Shown: in pieces, positions 1 to 13,691 of the stretch | How positions within the stretch are numbered: the first letter of the stretch is position 1 | Layout of the letters: every line of letters begins with the position of its first letter | Assembly: GCA_016946835.1 (NCBI GenBank) | Contig: JACVTC010000130.1 | Coordinates: forward strand, 74,501-138,500 | Direction: 5' to 3' | DNA length: 64,000 nucleotides | Source: Neocallimastix lanati (nom. inval.) | Lineage: Eukaryota; Neocallimastigomycota; Neocallimastigomycetes; Neocallimastigales; Neocallimastigaceae | The notes under the pieces: generated by a model | Databases searched by the model: none | What the model saw: only the letters and a program-made list of their open reading frames with translations | What the model was told of the DNA's origin: nothing | Made by a program: the position numbers and the translations under genes

Positions 1-440
1 CCTGACCAATATAATTGAAACTTTCTTTTAAAAAACTCTACAAAAAATTTTATGAGAAAATAACCGATTATTACTTTTTGTAAGCAATTTAAAACAATTT
101 AAAATATTATTAAACATTTTTCAAAAATGCTTTATTATTTAAAATAATGTTATAAACCACTAAAAGTGCACTTATTATTCAAAAAAGGTTTAAATAAAAA
201 TAATTTAAATTTTTTTAAATAATAACCCATAACAAAAAGAAACAAATAATGAAAATAGTTGATAACTTATTAAATAATGATTATAAGTCAATAAGTCGAT
301 AAAACTGGTATCGTTAGAAAACTCTGCTAGAGATCTTTCACCGGGAGGTGAAAATCCATGCCTTATCATTTCGACGTCGACGCTATTAGCAACGGTAGAT
401 TCAATAGATTCAACGGAATACCAAGTTTAAGTAATAATAA

Positions 441-483
<43 letters not shown>

Positions 484-1900
484 CAGGGAAGAGAATACAC
501 TTCCAAAAACTTTATTAAATTTTATTTTAAAAAATACATGTAGGTGAAAAGTACATTAGAAATTAAAAATAAAAAATTAAAAAATAAAAAATAAAAAATA
601 AAAAAGCTCGAAAATACTATATATTTCGGCAAGTTGTACTATGCGGGAATTTTACCCTTCCTATCAAATAAAAAAGAAATAAAATTTAGAAGTAACATCC
701 TTAAAATAGATAGTGTGGTGTCCACTAAACTCTCCCCGGATTCATCATTTATTGAGCTACTAGGGCGAGAATCACCCTTCGTAGTAATAGATGAAAATCC
801 TGTATTTTCATTATGCCTTATCAGTACGACGTCGACGCTCTTGGTTAAGTTTGATATTTTGCAATACCTATCAAATAATAGCTCAAACGAACTACTTATG
901 ATAGGTATTGCATTTGTTAAGAATTCCGCCAAGCCCACAATTTTTGGAACAGGTGACTCAGATGAACCTTTGAAAAGTATATTATTATTATTATTATTAT
1001 TTTTTTTTTCTAATAATAAAAAATAATAAAAATATCCTTTCCTTTTTTTTTTTTTTTTTTTTTTTTTTTGTTGTTGTTGTTGTTGAATATTATTGTCGTA
1101 TATATAAATTGCTATTGTAAAAATAATATTATAAAGATTTGAATAAATTTATTTTATTTTTAATATTACTACTATTATTATAATACTGTTTCCATTGTTA
1201 TTATTATTAATATTATAAAGTTTGTTACTACAATCAGGTTTCTGTACTTGATTCTTAAGCTTGCGTAGAAAAAATTAAAATTTAATTAGAAAAAAAAAAT
1301 AATAATAATAATAATAATAATAATGATAATTTTTTTACAGTCAAAATATAATAAACTAACATAAAATATAATAACACAATCATATAAAAAAATATATATA
1401 TATATAAGTATTTGTTTATTAAATTTTTTCTTTTTTCTTTATTATTATTATTTTTTTTTATTTTATATTTATTTTTTTACATATAATTGCATTATTATTT
1501 TACTTTTTGTTGTTCTTTTCAAATTAAATTCAAGTTAAGTTCTTTTAATTTAAGTTTGTTCTTTTTATTTAAGTTAAGTTTAATTTTCTAGGTCCATTAT
1601 TATCTTATTTTAATAATATTAAAGAGATAATTACTTTTTTTTTAAATTTATATTATTTTATAGTTAAGAAATATTATTACTTCTTTTATAATTTTTATAT
1701 CTATAAAAAAATATTAATTTTTTTATACTAAATTAAATTAATTCTTTGATTATTTTTATTAAAAAAATATATAAAATCTAAATATTTTATTAAAAATATT
1801 AAAAGGTTCTATTATTATTTTTTAAATTTTTTTTTTCTTTTTTAATACTTTAAATATAAAATATTAAAAAAAAAAAGGCTTTATAATATTATTATCAAGA
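1..1900. other. AT-rich intergenic DNA with degenerate GC-richer islands
   Basis: No gene can be supported here. Two islands of normal complexity, about 300-430 and 640-970, stand out from the AT background. Each contains a GTCGACGTCGACGCT-like core, and they probably are relics of a repeated element. The open frames across them (358-543 plus strand, 639-938 minus strand) are short, end in homopolymers and match no family I recognise. Positions 440-480 are a pure T run. The rest, 980-1900, is AT-rich with ATT/AAT microsatellites and includes the 3' flank of the hexokinase gene. Confidence 0.6.
861..911. repeat. perfect 13-bp inverted repeat (hairpin)
   Basis: GCAATACCTATCA at 861-873 is followed by its exact reverse complement TGATAGGTATTGC at 899-911, with a 25-base loop. 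It lies inside the degenerate island at 640-970. Stem composition is mixed rather than pure AT, so chance is unlikely. Role unknown. Confidence 0.6.
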
Positions 1901-1903
1901 AAT

Positions 1904-3865
1904 TTAAGCAAGAGCAGCAATAACACCAGCACCAACACTACTACCATCCTTACCAAGAACAATGTTAACATTTTCTTCGAACATACCTAAAAGTTCGTGA
2001 AGAGCATCCTTCATTCTGTTACCGAAGTGTGGGTAGTGTTCATAGACAGAACCATCAATAGCAACGGTACAACCATCTTCAACACGTTCCATCTTAGTAA
2101 CAACAGCAGCAACACCGACAGCAGAAAGACGAGCAGCACGAGTAGCGACGAGTTCACAGATACGACGAACAATACGACGGTCACGTGGAGCTGGGTATGG
2201 GATGTTAAGAAGTTCTTGTAAGACCATCTTAGTATCGAGGAGATCAGAAGTGTGATCTCTTTCAATTCTAGACATGTAAGCAGTTTCGAACTTGTATGGA
2301 GTTTCAATTTCTGGGGAGGAAACACCACCGAATAAAATACGACGTTGAACAAGTTCAACAATAACTTGACGAACGATTTCACCAAGGTACATACCAGAGA
2401 TCATCTTTTCAAAGGTTTGTTCACCTGGGTTAGTAGATTCTTCATCCATTTTTTGGTCGTACTTGTTGAATGGAAGAACAACTCTTTCGTTATCGAAAGC
2501 TCCCCATTCACAGTTGATGATCATTTCACCAGATTCGACTGGACCACCCTTCCACTTTGGAATAGCAGAAACCTTTTCAACGTAGGCAGCATTTGTACCA
2601 GTACCAAGAATAACACCAACGAATGTACCTGGGTCATTGTAGGCGTGGGACATTAAAGTACCAACAGTATCGTTAACAAGAGCAGTAACGTGGACCTTAA
2701 CATTCTTTCTAGCAAGAGCTTCATTTAAGAGAGCAACGACATCCTTGTTAATGGTATCCTTGCAATCAAAACCCTTAGTCCAGACCATTAAGTAACCCTT
2801 GTCAATAGCAGTTTGGTTGACTGGGAAGGAGAAAGTGAAACCAAGTGGAATATCACTTTCAGTTGGAATGTGGTTTTCAGTAATGAAAGTAAGAACGGAA
2901 TCAGCAAGGAAATCGAAAAGAACATCAGATTGACCGCACTTAGCGTAATCTGGAATAGTGAATTTCTTTTGAGTAAGACGAACCTTTGAATCACCTTCAA
3001 GATAAACTTCACAAACACGGAAGTTGGTACCTATATTATGTTTTTATTTAATGATATTTTTATTAATTTCTTATTTCTTATTTTAAAACAAATGAAACCA
3101 CAACAAAACATAAACAAAAAAATATAATTATATAATTATATATATTTATATATAAAAATAATAAACAAAAATAATAATAATATAATGTAACACAAAACGA
3201 ATACGAAAAAAAATAAACATTTTAAAAAAAAATAATAAATTTAAACCAATACAACTTATTTTAAATATATATAAAATAAAATTACCTCCAAGATCTAAAG
3301 CAAGGTAAGAACCAGTTTCCTTACCAGTTGGTCTGTGAGAAACGTAAGATGGAATCATCTTTAAAGTGTGACCATCTTCCTTAAGACCTAAAGTTAATTC
3401 ATCAACAAAGTGCTTACAGATGTTACGAAGAGACTATAAAGAAATAAAAATAAAAAAATAGAGTAATATTTATATTTTGTAAACATTTAAATTAAATTAA
3501 TATTTATTTTTTTATTATTTTTTATTTATAATTTTTATTATTCATTCTCAAGTTTCATTATATGTATTTAAAATTATTTTACTTAATTTCATTTTATTTT
3601 TTTTATTTTTTTTTATTTTTTTTTATTTATTTTTCTTTACTCAATTATATATATTAATTTTTTCTACTATTATTTATTGATAATCATTTATTTATTTTTA
3701 ATTATTTATTTAATTTATAATATTTAATTAATTCATATTTCTATTTACTTGTGGACGAATAACGAAGATTTCTTCAAGAGCAGAAATAACTTCAGATTCA
3801 TCAACTTCTCTGTAAGTGTACTTTCTGGTTGGCTTTTGAAGAGCTGACTTCATTTCTGAATACAT
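1904..3865 (-). CDS. HXK: hexokinase (3 exons)
   Basis: This gene encodes a cytosolic hexokinase that phosphorylates glucose and related hexoses with ATP, the entry step of glycolysis. Exons read on the minus strand are 3865-3749, 3433-3286 and 3030-1904, joined by introns with clear GT..AG ends, giving 463 residues, normal for a fungal hexokinase. Landmarks in order are the glucose/phosphate loop LALDLGGTNFR near residues 83-93, the family signature LGFTFSFPVNQ near 151-161, the catalytic Asp in VNDTVG (D209), the adenosine loop GVILGTGTNAAY near 227, and a GSVYEHYPHF segment near the C-terminus. The start ATG at 3865 gives MYSEMKSALQKP and precedes all conserved sequence. Codon use favours C/G endings (AAC, ATC, AAG), unlike the orphan genes nearby, which suggests strong expression. 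Identity as a hexokinase is certain; glucokinase versus hexokinase specificity cannot be read from sequence. Confidence 0.96.
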
Positions 3866-5019
3866 TTATAATAATATTATATTTAAATTATTATTTCTTG
3901 GATATAGCAAGAAAATGGTGTTAAAATGAAAATAAGAACAAAATTTTGGATATTTATACATTTTTTTTTGTTTCTTTTTTTTTTTTTGGTACTTAATAGG
4001 TAATTAATAAAATACATTTATTTATTATTAATAATCATCATCATTAATTTAATAAAATTAATTTTTTGTCATAGAAATCTTTAAACTAAAAATTAAACCT
4101 CGATTAATATATTAAATAATATATTTGTATATATTGTAATATATGTTAAATATATTAATTCAATATATTTAATCAAATAAAATTAAGTGAATAATATAAA
4201 TAAATAAGTTTGAAACTTTATTAAAAACATTCTATAGAATAAAGTTTTAAATAGAAATTTATTATATAATAATATAATAATAATATAAATATATAAAATA
4301 TAAATTTAAATATAAATATAAATTTAATTGAAAGTATTAACTAATTAAATTTATGTAAATAATTTATTTATCTATTTATTTATTAATTTATCTATTTATT
4401 TTTTTATTCTATTGAATTAAATTCAATTTTGATATATGAAAATATTAAATTAATAATCAAATTTTATTTATTTTCTTTTTTCCAATTATTGATATTTTTT
4501 TTCTTTTTCTTTTTTTTTTTTTTTTTTTGTGAATACAATCTATTTAAATACAATTTATTTGAATATGACTATATTTGAATATATTTAAAAAAGTAATGGT
4601 AATATATTCCATAGATTTACTTTTACATATATCAAAAATAAAATAGCATTAAATAAAAGCTAAACCCTTTCTCTTAAATGAATTTGCGTTTAATATTTTT
4701 TTTACTATTAAGAGGATGATTGAATTGTACTTGACATATATTTGTTATATACTGTAATCATAGATAAAAATAAATAGAGAATATATACATATTTTTATAT
4801 TAATTTCCATTTTAAACTATTTCCTTATTTGATAGAACATTTACCATTAAATAAATTAATGTTAAACCTTCATAAATAAGTAAAAATAAAAATAAAAATA
4901 AAGAAATTAAAATTAATTTAAGACTTCTTTATTAGTTTTCATTGCATATAATTAGAAGTCCACAGGTAAAAATCATCCTATCTAATTATTAATAATTAAA
5001 TACTTAAGTAATATAGAAT

Positions 5020-5410
5020 AAATAATAAGTAATAAATAATAAATAATTGAATAATAAATAATAAATAATAAATAATAAATAATTGAATAATAAATAATAA
5101 ATAATAAATAATAAATAATAAATAATAAATAATAAATAATAAATAATAAATAATTGAATAATAAATAATAAATAATAAATAATAAATAAATAATAATAAA
5201 TAATAAATAATAAATAATAAATAAATAATATAATAAATAAATAATAATAAATAATAAATAATAAAAAATAATAAATAAATAATAATAATAAATAATAAAT
5301 AAATAATAATAAATAATAAATAAATATTAAATATTAAATATTAAATTAATAATAATTAATAACAAATAATAATTAAATAATAAATAATTAAATAATAAAT
5401 ATTAAATATT
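5020..5410. repeat. AATAAAT heptamer tandem tract
   Basis: This is a long run of the period-7 unit AATAAAT with interspersed TTGAATAAT variants. On the plus strand each unit contains AATAAA. Confidence 0.9.
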
Positions 5411-5768
5411 AATTTTTAAATATGGAAAAATTATTTATTTTTCCTTGTTAATTGTTTATTAAATATAAAGTTACTATATATTTATTAATAATTTTAAATA
5501 TTTATTTATTACTTTAGAATATTTTATTAATAATTTTTTTCTATTTTCCTTTAATATTTTTCTTTGTAATGACAAAAACAGCTACTAATAATAATTTTTC
5601 CCTTTTTTTTTCATTACCAGAAATGAGAAAAATGTGGTATTATGGTATTATTAATTTATCAAATTAATAAGTATAATAAATCCAATAAATTAAAGTATTT
5701 ATAAGAAAAAAAAATTTTTTTTATGAAGTATTTTGAAAATTGATTTCTTTTTCTTTTTCTTTCTTTCT

Positions 5769-6085
5769 TAGACTAGGATTAATGCGAGAGGTGGACAATA
5801 GGGCCTCCAGTCTTTCTTTTAAAAATATCAGACTCTCAAATGATTCTTGCTTAGAAAGAGACCTCTCTAAACAAGGCTAAATGTAAGGACATTCCTTATA
5901 CACCACTTTATACCATGAAAATCTTCTCACAGATCAAGTGCTCTCTGAACTAGCAATTATATTGTCTAGCAACAGGAACACTTACCATAGCAAGTGAACA
6001 TCCAACTTCAATTTATAGGCATAAATTGCCCCATAAATTTAGGAGGTAGTCATGGCATCGATCCAGAAACTTTATACTGATGGTT
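5769..6085 (+). repeat. dispersed repeat family, copy A
   Basis: This GC-richer block of about 320 bp sits in otherwise AT-rich DNA and aligns along its length with the reverse complement of 52711-53071. Shared blocks in the same order include GGATTAA, AGACTCTCA, a CTCTCTAA.CAAGGCTAA-like block, ACAGATCAAGTGCT, ACTTACCAT, CAACTTCA and ATCGATCCA. Substitutions and small gaps separate the copies, so both are old. No open frame is conserved between them. It could be a non-autonomous transposon, a tail of a LINE or a non-coding RNA-derived repeat; the sequence alone does not say which. Confidence 0.75.
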
Positions 6086-6627
6086 ATTACTTGGGACTAA
6101 CCCCCAGGATAAAAAATGGAAAGGCAGTTGATTTCTTAATTATTCAGAGATTCTTAAATTATTTTGCTATCAATGTTTTATAATATATGAATGTTTTATT
6201 ATTAATATATATTCTACAATTTATATATATTAATTCATATTTAAAAATTCATATTTATTAAAAAAATATATATATATAATATATATAAAACATAAATATT
6301 TTAAATAATTTAAATAATTAAGGGATTAAAATGAAAATAAAAGATAAAACTTAAAATACAAATGATTGAACAACTAAATACCTATATATTATTATCAATA
6401 AATTTTAACCATACTAAATAAAATTAATAATATTTATGTTTATATATAATACTTCAATTCTCATTATATTCATTAATTTTATCCTAAATAAAAATTAATT
6501 CTATATTTACTATAAATAAAATATCATTAAACACTATCATTTTAAGATTTTTTAAATAATTAATTATAACTTTCATAGTTTATATATAGATAATATACAA
6601 TACACTAATTAATACTTAATTATTATT

Positions 6628-7042
6628 CAATCATTAATTATTTATTATTTATTATTTATTATTTATTATTTATTATTTATTATTTATTATTTATTATTTA
6701 ATTATTATTTATTATTTATTATTTATTATTTATTATTTAATTATTATTTATTATTTATTATTTATTATTTATTATTTATTATTTATTATTTATTATTTAT
6801 TATTTATTATTTATTATTTATTATTTATTATTTATTATTTATTATTTATTATTTATTATTTATTATTTATTATTTATTATTTATTATTTATTATTTATTA
6901 TTTATTATTTATTATTTATTATTTATTATTTATTATTTATTATTTATTATTTATTATTTAATTATTATTAATTATTTATTATTTATTATTTATTATTTAT
7001 TATTTATTATTTATTATTATTATTTATTATTTAATTATTTAA
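6628..7042. repeat. TTTATTA heptamer tandem tract
   Basis: This is a nearly uninterrupted period-7 array in the opposite strand orientation to the tract at 5020-5410. Confidence 0.9.
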
Positions 7043-7414
7043 ATTTTCTTAATAAATAAACAGTAATAAAGTTTAATAATTATAAAAGTTATTTATTTAA
7101 ATATATAAATAAAATAATAATTTAAATAAATTTCTCTACTTTAAATTACTCAAAGTTTAAGCCTTAGAATAAATTAAAAAATTAATAATAAATTTAATTA
7201 TATACAAATAAATAATTAATTAAAATTTTTCTTATTAATTTTAATATCCATATAAAAATGAAGATACATTTTTTCAATAGATTGTATTATAAAGTAATAT
7301 ATATTCACACATATTGGAAAATCCAAATTTCCATATATTAATTTATAATTAACTATTAAATACAAAATATTTAAATAAAGTTTTAATCTCTGAAATATAT
7401 AAAAAAATAAAAAA

Positions 7415-7590
7415 TAATAATAAATAAATAATAAATATAAATAATTGAATAATAAATAATAAATATAATTGAATAATAAATAATAAAATAATAAATAATA
7501 AATAATTGATTAATAAATAAATAAATAATAAATAATTGAATAATAAATAAATAAATAATAAATAAATAATAAATAAATAATAAATAATGT
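7415..7590. repeat. AATAAAT-type degenerate tract
   Basis: Shorter array of AATAAAT and AAAT units interrupted by TTGAATAAT variants. Confidence 0.8.
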
Positions 7591-8821
7591 ATAAGTAATA
7601 ATATTAAAAAGTAAAAATAAATTTGATAATAAAAATAGATTAAAAAAAAAAAGATAAAAACTATTAATTTTCCAATTATTTTTTTAATTACTATATTTAT
7701 TTATATTAAAGTTTTAATAAATAATATTTTTATTTTTACTGTTTTCATTAATTTAGTTTAAATTAGCAAATCTAATAAAGTGTTTTATTTCTATTTTTTT
7801 TCCTTCTTACTTCTCTTCATTCAACCTTTTTTCACATATTTCGCATAAATATTTAACCTACCTTACGAAATAATAATTATAAATCATCCAATCAATTAAT
7901 ATATATACAATCTGGTTTGTAGAATGTGGAAAATGTACACATTTATTCATTCCATTTTAAAGGACAGGACAAGTTGGAAGTGCATAAACATTTGAAGAAT
8001 ATTTGATGAAAAGTTGTTAATAAAAAGAAATAGAAAAAAAATAATAAGAATAAGAATTGGCAATTTAAATAAACAATAAATTATTAATTAATTTTTATTA
8101 ATTAATTAATTTTTTTTATTATAACTAACCTTTTATTAAATGTTTAACATAAAACAAAAAACAAGTCTTATATATAATATTAATATTATTTAAGTAATAT
8201 ATATAAAATAGTAAAGTAAAATAAATAAACTATTTTTTTTCTAAATACAAGTTATAACAGGTCATGAATTTTTAACATTAATAAATAACATTTAATAATT
8301 AATACTAAATGTTAATATTAACATTGAATTTATTATTATTATTGTTGTTTATCTATTATTTATCTATTATTATTATTATTATTATTATAGCATTCTCTCA
8401 TTTTTAAATTATTAGTAAATAAAATATTGCTGTATTTTTTTATAATTAATAATACATATATATATAATAATATATTAAAATAAAAAATTTTTTTAATTTA
8501 GTATAAAATAAATATAAACATATATCTTTATATTAAGGGAAAAAATTATTATAAAACATTTTATTAATTTTCTATTTTATTTTACTTTATTTTTTTTTTT
8601 TTTTTCAAACTATAAATTATTCTTTCAATTTATTTTATAACTTATAAAATAAACTATAAAAGTTTATTAATATGTCAATTTATTCTTTAATAATTTATTC
8701 ATATTTATTATTATTTAATATTATTTTTTCCAAAATTTCCATTTTTTTAAAAAAAAAAAAATAAAACAATTTAAGACGAACATTTTCTTTTTTTTAACAT
8801 TTTAATTTTATAGTATAATAT

Positions 8822-9050
8822 CATTATTATTTATTATTTATTATTTATTATTTATTATTTATTATTTATTATTTATTATTTATTATTTATTATTTATTAT
8901 TTATTATTTATTATTTATTATTTATTATTTATTATTTATTATTTATTATTTATTATTTATTATTTATTATTTATTATTTATTATTTATTATTTATTATTT
9001 ATTATTTATTATTTATTATTTATTATTTATTATTTATTATTTATTATTAT
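8822..9050. repeat. TTTATTA heptamer tandem tract
   Basis: About 230 bp of nearly perfect TTATTTA units, T-rich on the plus strand. Confidence 0.9.
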
Positions 9051-9762
9051 CATAAATTACGAAAAACTGGATTTAATGTTGTAAAAATGAATTTCAAATA
9101 GCAACATTAAAGTCAATGTAAAAATATATATATAAAAAAAAAAAAAAAAAAAAAAAAAATTATTTATTACCTTACTTTAATTAAATAAATAAATATATAT
9201 ATAAATGAATATGTAATAAAATATGTGTTAAATGTACTGTAAATATATAAGCCACAAATTGTTTCATATTTATAGGTAATTTGTATAAAATTTAACAATA
9301 GTACTCTATAAAATATATTAATAAAGTTAATATAATAATAATATTTCTTTTAAGTTGTACATATAAAGATCCAGATTCATTAATACTTTTTATACTATTG
9401 ATACTAGTTCAAAAAGTATTAATAAATTTTATTCTAGTAAATTTAAAAAATTATACTTTTCAATAATAATAATAATATAGCATGTTATAAATATGACAAA
9501 TGTATTAAATTTTATTATAATATAGTTATAAGCCACAATAAATTGTGTAAATACATATTACATTTATCTAAAATGTATTACAGAAGTTGACATTTAAAAA
9601 AAAAATCCAAAAAAAATAAAATTATAGGAATTTTTATCTAAAAGTTTATTTGGTTCATTAATTAATTAACTATCTTTCAGATAATCATCCAACGCCAACA
9701 TAAAAAAGGTTATCTTAAATAAACATAATAATAACAAAAAAAAGTATATGTACATAAAATGG

Positions 9763-9796
<34 letters not shown>

Positions 9797-9824
9797 ACCA
9801 GATTAAGATATAGAATAATTAAAG

Positions 9825-10945
9825 AATAAATAAATAATAAACAAAATAATAATAATAATAAATAATAAATAATAAATAATAAATAATAAATAACAAATAA
9901 TAAATAATAAATAATAAATAATAAATAATAAATAATAAATAATAAATAATAAATAATAAATAATAAATAATAAATAATAAATAATAAATAATAAATAATA
10001 AATAATAAATAATAAATAATAAATAATAAATAATAAATAAATAATAATAAATAATAAATAATAAATAATAAATAATAAATAAATAATAATAAATAATAAA
10101 TAATAAATAATAAATAATAAATAATAGATAATAGATAATAAATAATAAATAATAAATAATAAATAATAAATAATAAATAATAGATAATAGATAATAAATA
10201 ATAAATAATAAATAATAAATAATAGATAATAGATAATAAATAATAAATAATAAATAATAAATAATAAATAATAAATAATAAATAATAAATAATAAATAAT
10301 AAATAATAAATAATAAATAATAGATAATAGATAATAAATACTATATATTAAATATTAAATATTTATTAACTAAATAACTAAAATCTATTAAATAATAAGC
10401 AAATAAATAATAAATGATAAATGATAAATAATGAATAATAATAAATAGTAAAATAATAAATAATAAATAATAAATAATAAATAATAAATATAAATAATAG
10501 AAAATAAATATTAATATTAAATATTTAACTAAATAATAAATAATAAACAATAAATAATGATAAATAATGAACAAATAAATAATAAATAATATATAATAAA
10601 TAAATAATAGATAATAAATATTAGATATTAGATATTAAATATTAAATATTTAATATTAACTAAATAACATATAAATAATAAATAATGATAAATAATGATA
10701 AATAATAAATAATAAATAATAAATAATAAATAATAAATAAATAAATAATAATAAATAAATAATAAATAATAAGAAATAAATAATAAATAATAAATAATAA
10801 TTAATAAATAATAAATAATAAATAATAAATAATAAATAATAAATAATAAATAATAAATAATAAATAATAAATAATAAATAATAAATAATAAATAATAAAT
10901 AATAAATAATAAATAATAAATAATAAATAATAAATAATAAAATAA
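9825..10945. repeat. large AATAAAT heptamer array
   Basis: This is the longest heptamer array in the window, A-rich on the plus strand. It includes higher-order repeats in which an ATAGATAATAGATAATAAAT variant recurs at about 10120, 10180, 10220 and 10320, and it is interrupted by AAATATTAAATATT patches near 10350, 10510 and 10630. The long minus-strand open frame across it is only a reading of the repeat. Confidence 0.9.
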
Positions 10946-13360
10946 TAAAATGTATTAAATATAATGAAAAGTAAATATTGTAACGTAAATAATTACTAAA
11001 AGTATTAAAAAGTATTAAATGTTAATAGTAAATAATAAAAATACATTTATAACATTGTATTTAAAGTATAAATCATAAGCATTTAATAAAAAATTATTAA
11101 CATTCATATTTTTTACCAAATAATTGAAATAATGATATGATTATATTTATTATATGATAATTTAAATATTTACAGTAATAATGTTATAATAATAATAATA
11201 CTAATCATTTTTTTTCATAATTTAAATTATTTTAGTTTTATTATTTTATTATAATTTTCAATATTTTGTCACTATTAAAACATTTTTCAAAACGTAAATT
11301 TCAAGGGGTTAGATTAAATTTACAGTAAAATAAATTTATTGTCAATTCATACTGTAATTAAAAATTATTATATATATATATATTCATATTTATAAATCAA
11401 AACTGTATATAACTCTTTTTTTTCTTTTAATTCTTTATTTTCTCAATTCTTTATGGTTAAAAAATAAAATAAATATAATATTCGTATTACTGCATAATAA
11501 TATAATAACATAACATGTTATATTAGTATGATATTTTTATAAATAAAAAAAAAAAAAAGGTTAATGTAATATATTTAATAACTTTTTTTTATTAAATTAA
11601 AAATGTTATTTTTGTAAAAAATGTTAAAAATGCATTATTACTTGTTTTAAGTCAAAAAACAATAATGAATAATAATAAATATGATAACTTGCTAAAAATA
11701 TTTAATATTCATTTTATTAAGAAAGTAATAACAAGTAATAATAAAGAGGTAATGAATTCATTAATATTAAAATAATAAAAAAAGTTAACGCTTTTTGTTG
11801 TCAAAAAATTACTAATTTATTGAAAAAGTTTTATTAATATGTTTAAATATTATATATATTTACTATTATAAAGTAATTTTTAATTTTTAATTTATTAAAT
11901 AAATTTATTTAATTATTTAATTAGTATACATTTAATATTTTTAAATTTTTTTTATTAAAAGATTGAATTTTATCAAATTTTTTTTTAAAAAAAAGCAGAC
12001 AATATTTTTTTTTTTTTTTTTTAAAAAATGAAAAATAATATATGATCTCAATATATTTTATTATATTAAAATATAATTACTGATTTAGATTATTTAAATA
12101 ATTTTTTTATTTAATGTGTAAGATTCACTTTAATTATATATAAATATTTATATATACATATGTTTTTTTTTTTAAAAAAATTCATAATAAGAAATTTTTT
12201 CCCTTTTTTTTTTTTTTTTATTTTTTTTTTTATTTTTTTTTAAATTTTCATTTAAAATTTCAATCTTATTCTACTAAAAAAAAATAAAGAAAATAAAGAA
12301 ATTTTTTCAATTTTCTTGTAGATATTCAATATTAGTCGTTTTATTATAAAATAATAAATAAAATTTTATTATATATATTCATTGATATAAATAGAAAATA
12401 CTTTTGTATTGTTAAAGTATTTTATTTTATTTTATTTTATTTTATTAAATAATTTACAGGTAATTTTTTTTTTTTTTAAAAAAAAAAACTTACACAACAT
12501 ATAAGATGGACATGGAAAAAAAGGATATGAATATAATGGATATTAATAATTAATATTAATAATTATATAATACGTGGAATGAAAAAATAATGTTTTTAAA
12601 AAGCTATATGGTTTAATAAAAAAATAAAAAATATAAACATTTTTATAACTTTTTTTTTTTTTTTTTAAAAAAAAAAATTAGCATTTAAATATTTTTATTA
12701 CTCACAAACTAATGTATACATATATTTATACTATTATACGAAAAACAATTCAATATATTAAATATATCTATTTCTTTAAAATTAAAAATATTTAAAAATT
12801 TTTATATAAAGATATCATATTGAAATAAAAATAATAAACAAAACACTTTTTAAAAGAATTTTTTGTGAAAATGATAGTAAAAAAAAAAAGAGGAAATATA
12901 TGGATTTTCACGTCATATATATATCTATAATAAGATGTCATTCCTATTATTATTATTATTTTTTATTTTTTTTTTTAAAATTAATTATTATAATATAATG
13001 ATAATGATATTTATATTAAGAATCAAATTAATTTGTAAATTGTAATTACAATTTAAAAAATGAATTTAGATCATGAAATTTATGAATTTCAATTATTTAA
13101 ACTTAACAATGAAATTAATATATATATATATTTTTTTTAAGTATTATGGTTCACAAATTATTTATATTTACAATTCGAAATAATAATACAGTATGATTTT
13201 AGTAAAAGAAGGGAAAAAAAATATTAAAATTAACTTGAAATTCAATTGCTATTTAATATATATATAAATTTTGGAATATTCATTTTATTCTTTCATAATA
13301 ATAAGTTATATCATATATTAACATATATTTTAACATTTAATATTATATATAGTTTTCAAA

Positions 13361-13644
13361 ATGGATAAGGATAAGAAACCAGAAAATGAAGTTACAAATG
13401 AAAAGAAGGAAGATACTACTTCTAAACCTTCTGACGACAAACAGCTTTCTGAAATAGTTACCGGTATGAGAATAAGAAAGCCAGTACAACGTTTAGAAAT
13501 GAACGCTGCTCCAGTTAAAACTAAAGAAAAGATTCAAATTCCAAAAGTTAATATTATATTTTTATAATATTATTTATTATAATTTCATATATTTAAAAAT
13601 TATATGATCATAATTTATTATATATTGGAATGTCAATTAATATT

Positions 13645-13691
<47 letters not shown>

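Larger units (their letters stand above)
3866..13360. other. 9.5-kb gene-free region of AT repeats
   Basis: I find no gene. The stretch is built of AATAAAT/TTTATTA heptamer tracts listed separately, homopolymers, and AT-rich unique DNA. Two exceptions are noted: a GC-richer dispersed repeat at 5769-6085, and a moderately complex patch at about 7800-8010 with no open frame. The 5' flank of hexokinase (3866 upward) and of the DEK-like gene (below 13360) must hold their promoters, but no specific site stands out. Confidence 0.7.

Noticed and set aside
358-543. 61-codon frame beginning MPYHFDVDA
   Set aside because: It ends in a poly-Phe run from a T homopolymer. The motif itself is kept as a repeat finding, not a gene.
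2011-2385. Overlapping frames on both strands within hexokinase exon 3
   Set aside because: Shadows of the real coding frame, without family motifs.
10341-10574. 77-codon minus-strand frame
   Set aside because: Translation of an AATAAAT array.
9830-10940. Possible CRISPR-like array
   Set aside because: The units are a seamless 7-mer without spacers, in a eukaryote.
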